From: Muraenolepis orangiensis
Lineage: Eukaryota > Chordata > Actinopteri > Gadiformes > Muraenolepididae
Assembly (NCBI GenBank): GCA_027704905.1
Contig: CM051000.1
Coordinates: 12,064,612 to 12,128,611, forward strand
Direction of reading: 5' to 3'
DNA length: 64,000 nt
The stretch's first letter is position 1, and each line of letters begins with the position of its first letter. Positions 17,436 through 29,904 of this stretch are shown in pieces. The notes beneath the pieces were generated by a model that ran no database searches, was not told where the DNA came from, and saw only the letters and a list, made by a program, of their open reading frames with translations. The translations under genes were made by a program, and so were the position numbers.

Positions 17436-20400
17436 TCAGCGTGTCTCCCTGTTGTAAACGATTGCAGCGACCAGCACCACTGAGGCCACGACGATGACGG
17501 TCCACCACCGAGAAAAGCCCCTGATCACTCCCTCCTGCAATACAAACTACACACGCAGCGTCACACTGTCAATTGAAGCTTTGATGGCGACTGAAACACA
17601 AATGGAGCTAAAAAACAGACAAATTCATCCTCACCCACATCTGCATGCTGTTTGATCCAAGTATAAAGATGTTCCCTGATGAACTGGAGGAACCAGCTGG
17701 TGATTATCGGAATATTCTCCATGTGGTTAGTGGTCAATGCCTTTCGGAAAAGAACAAAGCAGCAGGATACCGTTTGAAAATGTAATGGCAGTGAAGATTT
17801 CCCTTTAACATGGTTTGTCTCCACAATTGCAGATTTAGATAGCACCAGAGAACTTTAGTAACAACCATTCATGCCCGTTTTGCTAACAATAACAATGTTC
17901 ATTTGTTAATGTAAATTTCTGATGTCATTGTGATACAAATCACCACAATAAACTAAAATACGGCAGTATGACTTTTGTTTTAAACAAGCTAGTATGTGGC
18001 ACTCTTCATGAACAGCATTGCTTATTGAAGCGTATGCATACTTAACTACACTAGTAGCTTATAGAAGAAGGACTGTAAAAGTTGCCGTGAACCATACATT
18101 TCCAGCCCTGGATATCTTCATAGTGTTTTACCATGAGTCACTGTTCATCATCTCTGCATCAATCACTGTTGACACGTTGAAGGCCGTTACCTTGTAGATG
18201 AGTCTGTAAGTCAGATGGAAGAGGGCCACCACACGGCCCCAGGTTATACCCTCAGCAAAGATGCTTCTAGCCACATTCATGAAGATATCCTGAGCACAGT
18301 TGGCCTGCATCTGGTTAATCAGCCTGCCGGGGAAACATGGAGAAAACACTTTTTGACACTTGTGAAGCTTTAAAGCGCAAGCATCACATTCACCCACCAA
18401 TGGCGGAGTCAGCCATGCAAGGAGACAGCCAGCACATCAGGAGCAGTTGGGGTTAGGGTGTCTTGCTCAAGGACACCTCGACAGCTTTTAACAGGTCCGG
18501 GGATCGAACCAACAACCTTCCGGTTGTGAGCCGACTATACTGCTGTCCTGCAACATTGTAGGTAATTATACTGCGAGAGGGAATGGGGAATAAGCATTAC
18601 ATTTTACTTGTTGCATATGGCAAATAAAAACATCTTGAATCTTGAATCTGGAGAAAACATTCACGAAACGGACAGAGTTGTGTTTTTTTTATTATATTTT
18701 AACAAATATTAGTATGACTTATAAACTACCCTACAATTCTGCTATATTTACATTTACATTTAGGGCATTTGGCAGACGCTTTTATCCAAAGCGACTTACA
18801 AGGTGTACATTAGTTGAAGCTACTATATGTGATATATGTGTAATCACTTACTTGTGACACAAGAGATGAGCAGTGCGGGAGTTATACTATTAAAATTCAT
18901 GGTAGTTACTATACAACTAAACTGACTCATCTAGAAGTATTTGGATGTAAAAGCTCAAAAGTTGGAACATTAACAAAAAATATAAACACAGTCTGCATTT
19001 TGTTGGGGGTGGGGGGGGGGGGTTCTGAATGTACATGAACCACTTACTGCTGGAGCTCAGCGTTCTGGTCCAGCTCATCACCTATCCTCAGCAGCTGCTC
19101 CACCATTTCCTTTATCTGTGGATCCTGCTGCTCATTGGGTCTCCCACCCAGGTCCTCGGAGGAGACGCGGATGCCCGGGTCACGTGAGATTATGCGGGCA
19201 ATCACATATCTGCAATTCAAAACATAAAGTTCATGTGTATTAAATACTATACTTTTGATATTTGGGGCCAGTGCAGAAATACGAAAAAATACATTGAATC
19301 AATATATATATATATATCAGTTTATAAAAATTAAAAAGGAACAATTATAGCTTCATAATGTTGAACATTGAACACTCTTCGTCCTTGCCCCTGTTTGGTT
19401 CCTGTTCTTGTGTCAGATCTAGGGAGCCAACTTATTGTACTTTTGCCTGTGCACTGGTTCTGCTCTTGGAGGCTTGTTTGGAAAGAAAGGCACGTATGAT
19501 AGTCTTAGTAGTTCTCTTGCCTACCTATGTTGCCTAATGCACTATATTGTACGTCGATTTGGACAAAAGCCTCAGCTAAATGAATGGAATAACGTAATAA
19601 CACATGCATGTCTTTGACTAACCAATGTCTTTGACTAACTGTAAAAAATAAAATAAAATGTAAAAACAAACTGTATCACAACTACCTCTCTATACTTTAC
19701 ATATTTATTACTAAGATACCTGTTTACTGTATCTGCCATATATATTTAAATCTCAACTGTTGATAGAACTGCTCCTACTCCTGTATATACATTTATATAT
19801 GCCATACATTTATATATGCTCACTTGTATATACATTTACATTTATATATATGTATCCTGCTTTCAATTACTGCATACTGTTAAATACTCACTTACCTGTA
19901 TATATATATATATTTAACCTGTAAATGTAAACTGTAAATTATATTACCATGCACTTTACTGCAACAGTTGCCCTCTGGTTAGATGCTATATTATTTTCAC
20001 TGTACGGTACTTGTGCTGTGCAATGACAATACATTTGAATCTAATCTAATGTCCACCATGTGGGAAATTAATTAAGACCTACACAAATTACTGCTGATCC
20101 ATGACTGCTGAGTCATTTACATTGAGGAAACATATTGAGATCTAGATGAAATTGACGTTTACGTTTATGAATAATAATTATTCTCATTTTAACTCATTGC
20201 AAACTTCCCTGCTATAAGAAGTGTGTGCTGGTGTCTTCACCTCAGCATGTGTAACATGGTAGCTGTGTGTGTTGTACAGATTTGCACCATATTTCTTGGG
20301 CAATTACTACATTTATTTAAGAACTGATTTACTTTTCAAAACTATGAGCAAAAAGGGGGAGTGGCAGCAATGTGGCATTTTTGTTCCTGTGAACCAGATA

Positions 20401-20531
20401 TCTGGCAGTAGTAATCACAATGCCACCACATTTGATGGACAGGTTGGTCCCAACCCGATGGACCAGTTCTTGGCAGTGATCTACGCCTTTCTAGTTCTGT
20501 TTTTTTCTGATCTGTCAGCTTCCACCTACAT

Positions 20532-20600
<69 letters not shown>

Positions 20601-20825
20601 AGCAATGATAATATTCAATCAGACAAGTGTCATGAAGGGTCTTTTAGACTCACCCTCTGAGTAAAACAGCTATTCTCTCCATGAGGGGGTCATCAATTAA
20701 ATCTCAAGACACAAAGACACATTTTTTAGAGACACACATTTTTTTTTACAATTATTACACTCAGAATAATATTCTCAAGAAACAAACATTAAAAATAGTA
20801 CAATTCCGAAATAATTATGCTTTTA

Positions 20826-20879
<54 letters not shown>

Positions 20880-21050
20880 CCAAAACCAGGAAATCGGGCG
20901 AAAGACGCAATGCAATTTTGTGTTTAAACAACGTTTAAACAGAATATAATTGGGACAGGACTGTTGTTAAATGGGTGTCATGTGTGGCCTACCTTCCCCG
21001 CCGACAGCGCCCTCGGGTTGTTCTTCTTCGGCTTTCCCTGCGTCTGCCAT
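17436..21050 (-). CDS. bax-like: BAX-like apoptosis regulator, tandem copy B (six coding exons, altered exon 5 end)
   Basis: Paralogue of copy A. Exons in transcript order are 21050-20993, 20702-20654, 19209-19048, 18323-18191, 17740-17639 and 17534-17436. With these limits the CDS is 603 nt (200 residues). BH3 keeps the canonical Gly79-Asp80 and Asp83. BH1 has WGRVVALF at 118-125. The tail anchor ends YNRETR, with Glu in place of copy A's Lys. Compared with copy A there is one additional base near the end of exon 5. The conserved-position donor (GT at 17634-17633, exon ending at 17635) would shift the frame. The GT at 17638-17637 keeps the frame but replaces the last four residues, including Gly-Gly-Trp. 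It is therefore either a functional gene with a moved donor or a decaying one. Exon 1 is otherwise very like that of copy A, with two fewer codons. Confidence 0.8.
18415..18545. repeat. Teleost interspersed repeat fragment in bax copy B intron 3
   Basis: It contains GTCTTGCTCAAGGACACCTC and GGATCGAACCAACAACCTTC, two boxes that occur together in a common fish repeat. It is related to 41870-42120. Confidence 0.6.
18565..18655 (+). mobile_element. LINE 3'-end fragment
   Basis: It has the same GCGAGAGGGAATGGGGAATA block and CTTGAATCTTGAATC tail as at 15735-16110. Confidence 0.7.
18765..18815. repeat. Fish repeat box AGACGCTTTTATCCAAAGCG
   Basis: A short, highly conserved box (GGCATTTGGCAGACGCTTTT and following) preceded by ACATTT units. 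Further copies or near copies are at 13070-13100, 19560-19590, 32527-32590, 44780-44826 and 49750-49800. Confidence 0.75.
19640..20050 (+). mobile_element. AT-rich LINE-like 3' tail
   Basis: It resembles 4092-4620, 6343-6865 and 55130-55480: CAACTGTTGATAGAACTGC, TATATACATTTATATATG, TGGTTAGATGCTA and ACAATGACAATACATTTGAA in the same order. It is therefore one dispersed family. Confidence 0.65.
20532..20597 (+). repeat. (CA)n microsatellite in bax copy B intron 2
   Basis: About 65 bp of CA, 57 bp beyond the end of exon 2 (20654) in transcript direction. Confidence 0.95.
20827..20878 (+). repeat. (CA)n microsatellite in bax copy B intron 1
   Basis: About 52 bp of CA repeats. A matching CA array is at 14630-14651 in copy A intron 1, so the array predates the duplication. 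Confidence 0.9.
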
Positions 21051-21059
21051 GACTACAAA

Positions 21060-22268
21060 AACTTAAGTCTCTAACACAATCAAAGAACCGAATGACCTCC
21101 GATTCTGACACGTCAAAGTCTCCACACGGAAGAATGTGTGTGGGAAGTGTGATAATACTACTGTCTGTCTACTATTCCCTCTGCTGGACGGCATGGGCCA
21201 GCTTGAATTTGATTAACCAGTTTATTGACTCTTAATCTAGCTGAGAATCACCTGGTCCTTATTGCTTGTGTTAGCTATTGAAACCCGGCTCACTCACAGT
21301 CTGTCAGTATTGGCCTCCAATGCCTTATTGTGCTACAAATTGTCACTTCACGTTTTCCACCATTTATCTGGAACTGTTCATCCGATTGACCTGAAGCCTG
21401 AATAAACTAACTATGCCATACGCTGTTACTGTAGCTTACACAATTTGCCACCAGGTGGAGCTTTATGCTGGCTAATTCCCAAATAAGCAAGTTTTTCAGC
21501 CATAGCTCTGGAAACTTCTCCTTGAAATGGAGGTCAGAACCTGAGGATGTCATCCTCAGGTCAGAACCTGAGGATATTTATAAGTGCAGCACCTGGGGAT
21601 GTGCTGTTGTTGGATTGGCAGAGGGTTGTTCACAAGTCAGTCTTTCTTTACATTAATTGAGTGGGTGTTATCGAGCATTGGGGGCGATCGGGGAAATCCC
21701 CCTAGCCTTTGGCCTCCGACGGTGTAAGCCTAGTTTCTTAAGAGAGAACATACCTGTCTGTCTGCAGCCCGTTGGGAGTTGGAGGGTGGATGGGGAGCTA
21801 TAAGCTTTGTCGTTGTTAATGTGCCACTAATTAATCGGTCCTGAGTTTCTGGCGACGTTGCAGACTCTGTCGTTTAAAGGCTGAACTCCTAGGCTTCTAT
21901 ATGCTCACATAGGCCCATGTCTGTATACATTTAAACATGCAGCATGACTGAAACATCTAGATGTTAACATAAGGGGGCAATATTGAACCACATGAATGAA
22001 TGGCTATTTTCTCAAGCTTAACAAAGAACATCACCGCTCTCTTAACCACTGGGGAATGGAGGGATTTTAGCAGATGCCCGGTGTAATAATTAGCGTCTAA
22101 TTTAAAGACGCTAAATCAGAGTCCCGTAAAATAGTAATTAAGGCAGAGGGTTGTACAGTCGTTTGGGGGATGGCAGACATTTCGAAAAATAATTTGGGGC
22201 AGAACATTTTAAAAAATTGCTTCAATGACAAGTTAATATCTTACACACCTGGATATATTTGAGGAAGT
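21060..22268. other. Upstream of bax copy B, no further gene seen
   Basis: It should contain the promoter of copy B immediately above 21050, but I see no clear TATA or CCAAT arrangement. The short direct repeat GTCAGAACCTGAGGAT (two copies at 21533-21575) is the only internal structure noted. Confidence 0.4.
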
Positions 22269-23268
22269 NNNNNNNNNNNNNNNNNNNNNNNNNNNNNNNN
22301 NNNNNNNNNNNNNNNNNNNNNNNNNNNNNNNNNNNNNNNNNNNNNNNNNNNNNNNNNNNNNNNNNNNNNNNNNNNNNNNNNNNNNNNNNNNNNNNNNNNN
22401 NNNNNNNNNNNNNNNNNNNNNNNNNNNNNNNNNNNNNNNNNNNNNNNNNNNNNNNNNNNNNNNNNNNNNNNNNNNNNNNNNNNNNNNNNNNNNNNNNNNN
22501 NNNNNNNNNNNNNNNNNNNNNNNNNNNNNNNNNNNNNNNNNNNNNNNNNNNNNNNNNNNNNNNNNNNNNNNNNNNNNNNNNNNNNNNNNNNNNNNNNNNN
22601 NNNNNNNNNNNNNNNNNNNNNNNNNNNNNNNNNNNNNNNNNNNNNNNNNNNNNNNNNNNNNNNNNNNNNNNNNNNNNNNNNNNNNNNNNNNNNNNNNNNN
22701 NNNNNNNNNNNNNNNNNNNNNNNNNNNNNNNNNNNNNNNNNNNNNNNNNNNNNNNNNNNNNNNNNNNNNNNNNNNNNNNNNNNNNNNNNNNNNNNNNNNN
22801 NNNNNNNNNNNNNNNNNNNNNNNNNNNNNNNNNNNNNNNNNNNNNNNNNNNNNNNNNNNNNNNNNNNNNNNNNNNNNNNNNNNNNNNNNNNNNNNNNNNN
22901 NNNNNNNNNNNNNNNNNNNNNNNNNNNNNNNNNNNNNNNNNNNNNNNNNNNNNNNNNNNNNNNNNNNNNNNNNNNNNNNNNNNNNNNNNNNNNNNNNNNN
23001 NNNNNNNNNNNNNNNNNNNNNNNNNNNNNNNNNNNNNNNNNNNNNNNNNNNNNNNNNNNNNNNNNNNNNNNNNNNNNNNNNNNNNNNNNNNNNNNNNNNN
23101 NNNNNNNNNNNNNNNNNNNNNNNNNNNNNNNNNNNNNNNNNNNNNNNNNNNNNNNNNNNNNNNNNNNNNNNNNNNNNNNNNNNNNNNNNNNNNNNNNNNN
23201 NNNNNNNNNNNNNNNNNNNNNNNNNNNNNNNNNNNNNNNNNNNNNNNNNNNNNNNNNNNNNNNNNNNN
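22269..23268. other. Assembly gap (1000 N)
   Basis: Exactly 1000 undetermined bases, a conventional placeholder for a scaffold join of unknown size. Open frames drawn across it are meaningless. Confidence 0.99.
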
Positions 23269-23555
23269 AACGTTATCGGGAAACGCACCCCAGATCTTTA
23301 GGGTTATCACAACTTTATCAGTTTAATGAGAGATTCGCTAGATAGGAGGAACAGCAATTCTAAGAGCATAATACAACTATTTAAAATAAGCTGTATGTTT
23401 CTTTAACAAGTAATTCTTAAATAATATTAAAACGTAGCATAAACCTTCATTGTAAGCCAATAACAGACAAAATATGTCCATGCCAAGGAGGAGGAGCTGC
23501 AAAACAAATAAGCAAATATACTCGGTCACCCACAACATGCTGTTCTTATAAACTA

Positions 23556-23642
23556 TACGTAGGATTCCTTACCAAAAAACAGTGCACTTTGTTTTTGTAG
23601 GAAATCATACGTATCGACCCGGTGCGCATGCGCGAACTTCTG
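23556..23642 (-). repeat. Dispersed element with GCGCATGCGC palindrome, inverted copy
   Basis: The reverse complement of this stretch aligns with 25145-25228 and with its duplicate at 26285-26367: the palindrome, then GATTTCCTACnAA, CACTGTTTTT and GGAATCCTAC in the same order. No coding capacity is visible. It may be a non-autonomous transposon. Confidence 0.7.
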
Positions 23643-24609
23643 CAGCTATAATGTCAAGCACAGTCATGTTTCCTTGTATTCTCTGTGGAAAATGTAATAT
23701 ATAGATAGATAGTTTCGGCATTATAATATGTTTTGATAACATTTCTAGCAAGAAATGTGTGTTTTACTCTCACACGCTTTGTTCAGTGAATTGATACGAT
23801 CTTTAGTTTTTGAGTAATTACGAAGATTTGTTCAGGTGTCTTCTTGCTATGGACGCTGATATCACTGCCACCTTATTGTTCTGTTACGTTTATTATTTAA
23901 GTTTATTTGTACGTGTATTACTAATCCATCGGATTGCAGCGACACTGAGCTGCAACGTCTCGTTCGGAAACCACATTATGTTTAAAAATATATATGAACC
24001 ACATTATTAACACAAATAGATCGAGGGACGAGACCCGGACGTGTGCAAAGAACAATTTGCAGCGTGCTGCAACCCTATTATGTGAAATTGTGACCAGGAA
24101 TCTTGCAATCTTATTATAGGGTGGTACTGGTCGAGAAACACACATGGTCAGATTTGATCTTTCTTATTTGTAAGAGGGTGAAATCATGTATTTTACAGGT
24201 TGTGACCCTTCTGCGTGCCCTTGCTTATGGTAGTAGAGGTCAAGAGCTTTCCACAACTGTTAATCCCATGTCTGTAGCATGTTTTTTGGCTTCCCTGTAA
24301 GCCTTCAAAGGTGGCACAGGTTCCAGGTTCAAAGGGCACCCCTGAGGAGGATGTTTAGGAGGTTTACTTTCTCTGAGCTGTTTAGGGCGAAGCTGGATAA
24401 AATCAGTCAAACATGTTTTAAGGGGTATGAAGTAGCCAAATGTGTTCAAGATATTGATGTTTGCCTTATGCACAGTCATACCTTTCAATTTGGACCGGTT
24501 TAGACTCGATTTTATTGTTTAAATTAAACTTAATAGTATCACGTCTCAACCAGCCTGCAGAGGGCGCAAAAATCCCAACCTAGATTAAATGTAAACCTAA
24601 ACCAGTGGT

Positions 24610-24690
24610 CCCCAAACTCTTTTTTAGGAGGGCCAGATCATGTCAGTAAATAGTACTTTGGAGAACAGGTCTACAGTACCTTCGTTAACG
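24610..24690 (+). mobile_element. hAT-type terminal fragment
   Basis: It begins CAGTGGTCCCCAAACTCTTT and continues into GGGCCAGATCATG. This is the usual start of hAT-superfamily elements. I did not find the other end. Confidence 0.5.
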
Positions 24691-24795
24691 GGGGAGGGGG
24701 TGCGCGACACAAACGCACTTTCGTGTGTCACCATAGCAACGGTCATACATGTTGCAGAATCTTCGCCATAACTAACAAACTAAAGATTGTATAAA

Positions 24796-25934
24796 TTCAT
24801 TGAACAAATGTTTTTATTTTATTTTAGAGTAACCTTAACCTTTTGTGTTTGTTTTTCATGAGAATGCGTTGCTGCATATGCTCGCGCAAAACGCCATATA
24901 GCTGGAGTGTGCGCATGCGCACTGATGGCTCTGGAAAAAATGTCCGTGGAAATATTCGTAATAACTATGAAACTAAAGATCGTATACATTCACTGAAGGA
25001 CGATTGTGACTAATAATGGCCCATTTTTCGCTATAAATGTTATCAAAACATATTTAAATGGCCAAACTATATGATTTTTTTTTTATCTTCCACTGAGAAT
25101 ACGCGGAAAGTCGGCCATGTTGCATTGATGTTCTTGCTGCAGTGGGACGCGCATGCGCACTGATTGCTGTACGATTTCCTACGAAATAAACAAAGGGCAC
25201 TGTTTTTCGTAGGAATCCTACCATCCGGTTCATGAGATTGCGTTTCCCACGAAGTATTACGCAACGAATTTCCAATGAACGATTGCTTCAGGTCTATCAG
25301 AAGTGACTCTGCTAAATAAGTATGTCTCCTGAGCGTCATCTAGCTCATTTTACTTGGTAAAACTACGTCCACTGAACTGCACTGTATTCATGATGCTGCT
25401 GCACCTCTGGCACTTTAAATAGCTTTTTAAAAGCGTTAGCACAATATAACACATGTACATATCATCCACCATCATTGTATGTTCTTTTTATGTATTTTAT
25501 TGTGTATAGTAATCTTATAGTATTGTATTTTAGAATGTTATACTGCGGTGGGAGTTGGGAGTAAGCATTTCATTGTACTTTACAATTATCATTGATGGGC
25601 CCAATATACCACCACACATGAGTGTGATTGAACCATTATAGACCGTTTCAAATGTGTCATGCAACTTAAAATTGTCTGTCACTTGGTAACATGATACATC
25701 CCACAGTGGGAGTGTCCACCCAGATCTATGACGGTCACCAAGTAACCGACAATTTGTAGTTGTTGTAGTCAAATGACATCCCTAAAAACACTCACACCTG
25801 GTGGCATAGTATGGTGCCTTTAAGACAACTTATTTGCCACCTTACTGACTCCTATCCTTTAACTTAACGTGATTACTTCCTACATTTTGTTTTGTACTTT
25901 TGTACTCTACAGTGTTTCATCTTGTCATCTTGTT
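24796..25934 (+). repeat. 1.14-kb tandem duplication, unit 1
   Basis: It is nearly identical to the adjacent 25935-27075. It contains two GCGCATGCGC palindromes (near 24913 and 25149), a LINE 3'-end fragment (25365-25590) and no gene. Confidence 0.95.
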
Positions 25935-27075
25935 TTCATTGAACAAATGTTTTTATTTTATTTTAGAGTAACCTTAACCTTTTGTGTTTGTTTTTCATGA
26001 GAATGCGTTGCTGCATATGCTCGCGCAAACGCCATATAGCTGGAGTGTGCGCATGCGCACTGATGGCTCTGGAAAAAAATGTCCGTGGAAATATTCGTAA
26101 TAACTATGAAACTAAAGATCGTATACATTCACTGAAGGACGATTGTGACTAATAATGGCCCATTTTTCGCTATAAATGTTATCAAAACATATTTAAATGG
26201 CCAAACTATATGATTTTTTTTTATCTTCCACTGAGAATACGCGGAAAGTCGGCCATGTTGCATTGATGTTCTTGCTGCAGTGGGACGCGCATGCGCACTG
26301 ATTGCTGTACGATTTCCTACGAAATAAACAAAGGGCACTGTTTTTCGTAGGAATCCTACCATCCGGTTCATGAGATTGCGTTTCCCACGAAGTATTACGC
26401 AACGAATTTCCAATGAACGATTGCTTCAGGTCTATCAGAAGTGACTCTGCTAAATAAGTATGTCTCCTGAGCGTCATCTAGCTCATTTTACTTGGTAAAA
26501 CTACGTCCACTGAACTGCACTGTATTCATGATGCTGCTGCACCTCTGGCACTTTAAATAGCTTTTTAAAAGCGTTAGCACAATATAACACATGTACAGTA
26601 CATATCATCCACCATCATTGTATGTTCTTTTTATGTATTTTATTGTGTATAGTAATCTTATAGTATTGTATTTTAGAATGTTATACTGCGGTGGGAGTTG
26701 GGAGTAAGCATTTCATTGTACTTTACAATTATCATTGATGGGCCCAATATACCACCACACATGAGTGTGATTGAACCATTATAGACCGTTTCAAATGTGT
26801 CATGCAACTTAAAATTGTCTGTCACTTGGTAACATGATACATCCCACAGTGGGAGTGTCCACCCAGATCTATGACGGTCACCAAGTAACCGACAATTTGT
26901 AGTTGTTGTAGTCAAATGACATCCCTAAAAACACTCACACCTGGTGGCATAGTATGGTGCCTTTAAGACAACTTATTTGCCACCTTACTGACTCCTATCC
27001 TTTAACTTAACGTGATTACTTCCTACATTTTGTTTTGTACTTTTGTACTCTACAGTGTTTCATCTTGTTTTCCAG
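25935..27075 (+). repeat. 1.14-kb tandem duplication, unit 2
   Basis: Head-to-tail copy of 24796-25934. The offset moves from 1139 to 1143 through tiny indels (one base in a poly-A/T run and a GTACA insertion near 26597). Confidence 0.95.
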
Positions 27076-27374
27076 ACTCTTCTACTTACTAGTGAAGAAC
27101 CATGTGTATATAGACTGAAGAAGAACCACGGAGAAGGAGGGGATACTAATGGACAGAAGCTGCCATAGGGAACTTAATAATGCAATCACAAAGCTTTGGG
27201 AGAGCTTTGAACATTGAGAGATGAACATTAAGGAAGGGCGTGGTAGGGGAAATAAAAAGTGCCTCAGGTTTTTGTTGGTGTTTTGGGGGAGGGTGTCTCT
27301 GTAGCTTCCGTCTTTCCCTCCACACGCAAACCTGCTTGTCAGGTTTTACATAAAGCAGCAGCAGTTTGAACGTG

Positions 27375-27432
27375 TGTGTGCGTGCGTGTACGTGCGTGCG
27401 TGTACGTGCGTGTGTGTGTGTGTGTGTGTGTG
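27375..27432 (+). repeat. GT/GTACGT-rich tract
   Basis: Alternating GTGCGT/GTACGT units pass into pure GT. It is purine-pyrimidine alternating throughout. Confidence 0.85.
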
Positions 27433-27619
27433 CATTGGCATTTACATAGGCTTCCCTTAACTCTTGTGATCCCACCCTGCTTTCTTTCTCACACACAAAT
27501 ACACTGAAAAAAACCTCAACCACAACGTATTACACCACAAACCTCCAATGAACGATTGCTTCAGGCTATCAGAAGTGACAAGTATGTCACCTGAGCTTCA
27601 TCTAGCTGATTTACTTGTA

Positions 27620-27890
27620 AACGACATGCACTGAACTGCACTGGATTCATGATGCTGCTGCACTTTAAATAGCTTTTAAAAGCGCTTGCACAATATATAA
27701 TAACACATGTACATACCATCCACCAATCACTTTATTGTTCTTTTTATGTTGTTTTATGTATTTGATTGTGTATAGTAATCTCATAGTATTGTGTTTTAGA
27801 ATGGTATACTGCGGGGGGAATGGGGAGTAAGCATTCCATTGTCCTTGTCATGGCAAATACAATTCTTGAATCTTGAATTTTGAATTTAAG
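27620..27890 (+). mobile_element. LINE 3'-end fragment
   Basis: Same family as 15735-16110: CACTGAACTGCACTGGATTC, ATGATGCTGCTGCAC, CTGCGGGGGGAATGGGGAGT and a repeated CTTGAAT tail. Confidence 0.7.
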
Positions 27891-28049
27891 CCTTGTTTTA
27901 GGAAAAGGAAAGAAAAAAAAGGCCAGTGTACTTTACAGTGTATTTGAAATAAAACATTGCTTCTATTCTTAGCGGCTAGAATATCTTTAGTGTAAATGCT
28001 GTTGCTGTCAAAGTGACAGCTTGATTTAATTTTAGCCTCATGACAGGAT

Positions 28050-28224
<175 letters not shown>

Positions 28225-28339
28225 GCTAAAAGGGGGGGGGGGTTACAACTACAGGAAAAGGAGTGTGTGGTGCATGGGAAACAGTCAAAGTACTTATTTT
28301 CCTTGAGGCTCATGAAATCCATGAGCCGTATCATGCATT

Positions 28340-29470
28340 GAATTGTCTGAACAAGTGCTGAAAAGACCAGCGATAATTAATGTACTGTTAACTGGTTTAT
28401 AGCTTTATGACCCCAAACTGTGAAACAGGCCCCCTGGAGGGTTGAAGTGTTTACTGTATGTATGTTCCTCCCCAATCCACCTTTTAATGCATGCCAAAGC
28501 TTGTTGTGGTTGCTGTTGTTCATGATGAGGTGTTTGTGTGTATGTGTCCTGTCCCGATGAAATCTCCACACATCCAAACACGATCCGATTAAATACAGCT
28601 TTGATTTGATGTAGCGTGCCTATTCACGTGGAGACCGTGATCAAAGCTTTGGTGATGCTTTATGCTTCATGATCCGCATTTCCATCGTCTATTGGGCCCC
28701 ACAGGCTGGGCGTGGCACCAGTATTGGCGTGCACATGATCTTCACATGCTCAGAGAGGGTTCTGATAGGACCCCACTGACACCAAGTGCAGCTGGATGAC
28801 TTACAGATGTGCATATGTGTGGTGTGTAGATGAGTGCATTTCCGAACACATTCCAGGAGTGAACTGCACAAACGTAACACACACACACACACCAAGAACC
28901 TGTGTGTCTGGTTTGAGCCTAACTGTCTGACTTTGTGTGTAGGTGTTCAATAGACAATATCGTTTTTTGTGTGTTGTCTTGATACCACCTACAATACGAA
29001 TCCCTGAAGATGTCTCCCAAGGCTCTGTTGTCAAATTAATGAATGGGTTTATTAGCTACACAATGTGATGAAACAGGACACTCCAAGACACACCCAACAC
29101 ACACAGACCATGATGACCATGAGTGTTTAAGGTGCAGTTTCCAATAACCCATTCTTTGGAAACTAAAAGCATGTCATTTAACACCCAATTCCGTTGGCCC
29201 CATTGCATCTCACTTTGCCTGCGGAGTACTGGAGTAATGACCGAGTTTTTTGTTCACACACTTAACTATAATTTAATTCCAAAATATACCCGTTTATCAA
29301 AGCCCACGGGGACAAATACAAGTATCTATCTAACTTATTTCATAAAATATTCATGTCGAAAAGCTGTCTGATGGTAATTGATATAGCCGAAGTCCCATAA
29401 CAATGTAAAGTTGTTGTTGTTTATGTTGAAAAGTCTCGAAAACTATAATTTTACATCCTTTTACATTGGG
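28340..29470. other. Intergenic, no gene recognised
   Basis: No exon with a known domain. A short CA run lies at about 28879-28892. Confidence 0.4.
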
Positions 29471-29474
29471 TTGA

Positions 29475-29904
29475 TTGCAAATTAGCCCTATAGCCCATGT
29501 TTTTGAGCCACTGCGTCCCACGTCGGTGCGAGTCCACACACGCCCGAAACGGAATGTGTCTCTAAAACCCCCAAGCTCCTTAGTAGTAGACCTGCGTGGG
29601 GCAAGTCGACATATGGTGCCTCGGGTAAGACAGAGCCAGTCAGTCGTCGCCCTCATCCATTTGCAGGATCTCGCCAGCTTCTGTCGCAATGATGAGCAAA
29701 CCCTTGTTTGCGGTGACGCAGGTATTTCCTTATTCGCCCGGAGTAGGCAGGGAGTGTGTGAGTTGCGGCAGGTGAGTTGGAAGGCGAGGTGAGTCCTGCG
29801 TGTTGGGGGAAACCAATAGCCAGCTCGGTCTTTACTCGGTCGCAGCTTCTTCCACCGCTTTCACACACACACAGAGACACCGTGGTTCTGTCTAACCGTA
29901 CAAG
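29475..29904 (+). promoter_or_regulatory. CpG-rich block with a possible 5' non-coding exon
   Basis: The block is CpG-rich and contains an AACCAATAG CCAAT box near 29808-29816. A donor-like CAAG|GTAAGC has its boundary after 29904. This could be an upstream non-coding first exon and alternative promoter for ano1, but no start-to-acceptor link can be proven from sequence. Confidence 0.35.

Noticed and set aside
17635..17740. Exon 5 of bax copy B with the donor at the conserved position
   Set aside because: This would be 106 nt and shift the last exon out of frame. I listed the in-frame donor in the gene model and kept the conflict as a finding.
22222..23326. Open frames of 350-362 codons on both strands
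   Set aside because: They are made almost wholly of undetermined bases in the gap.
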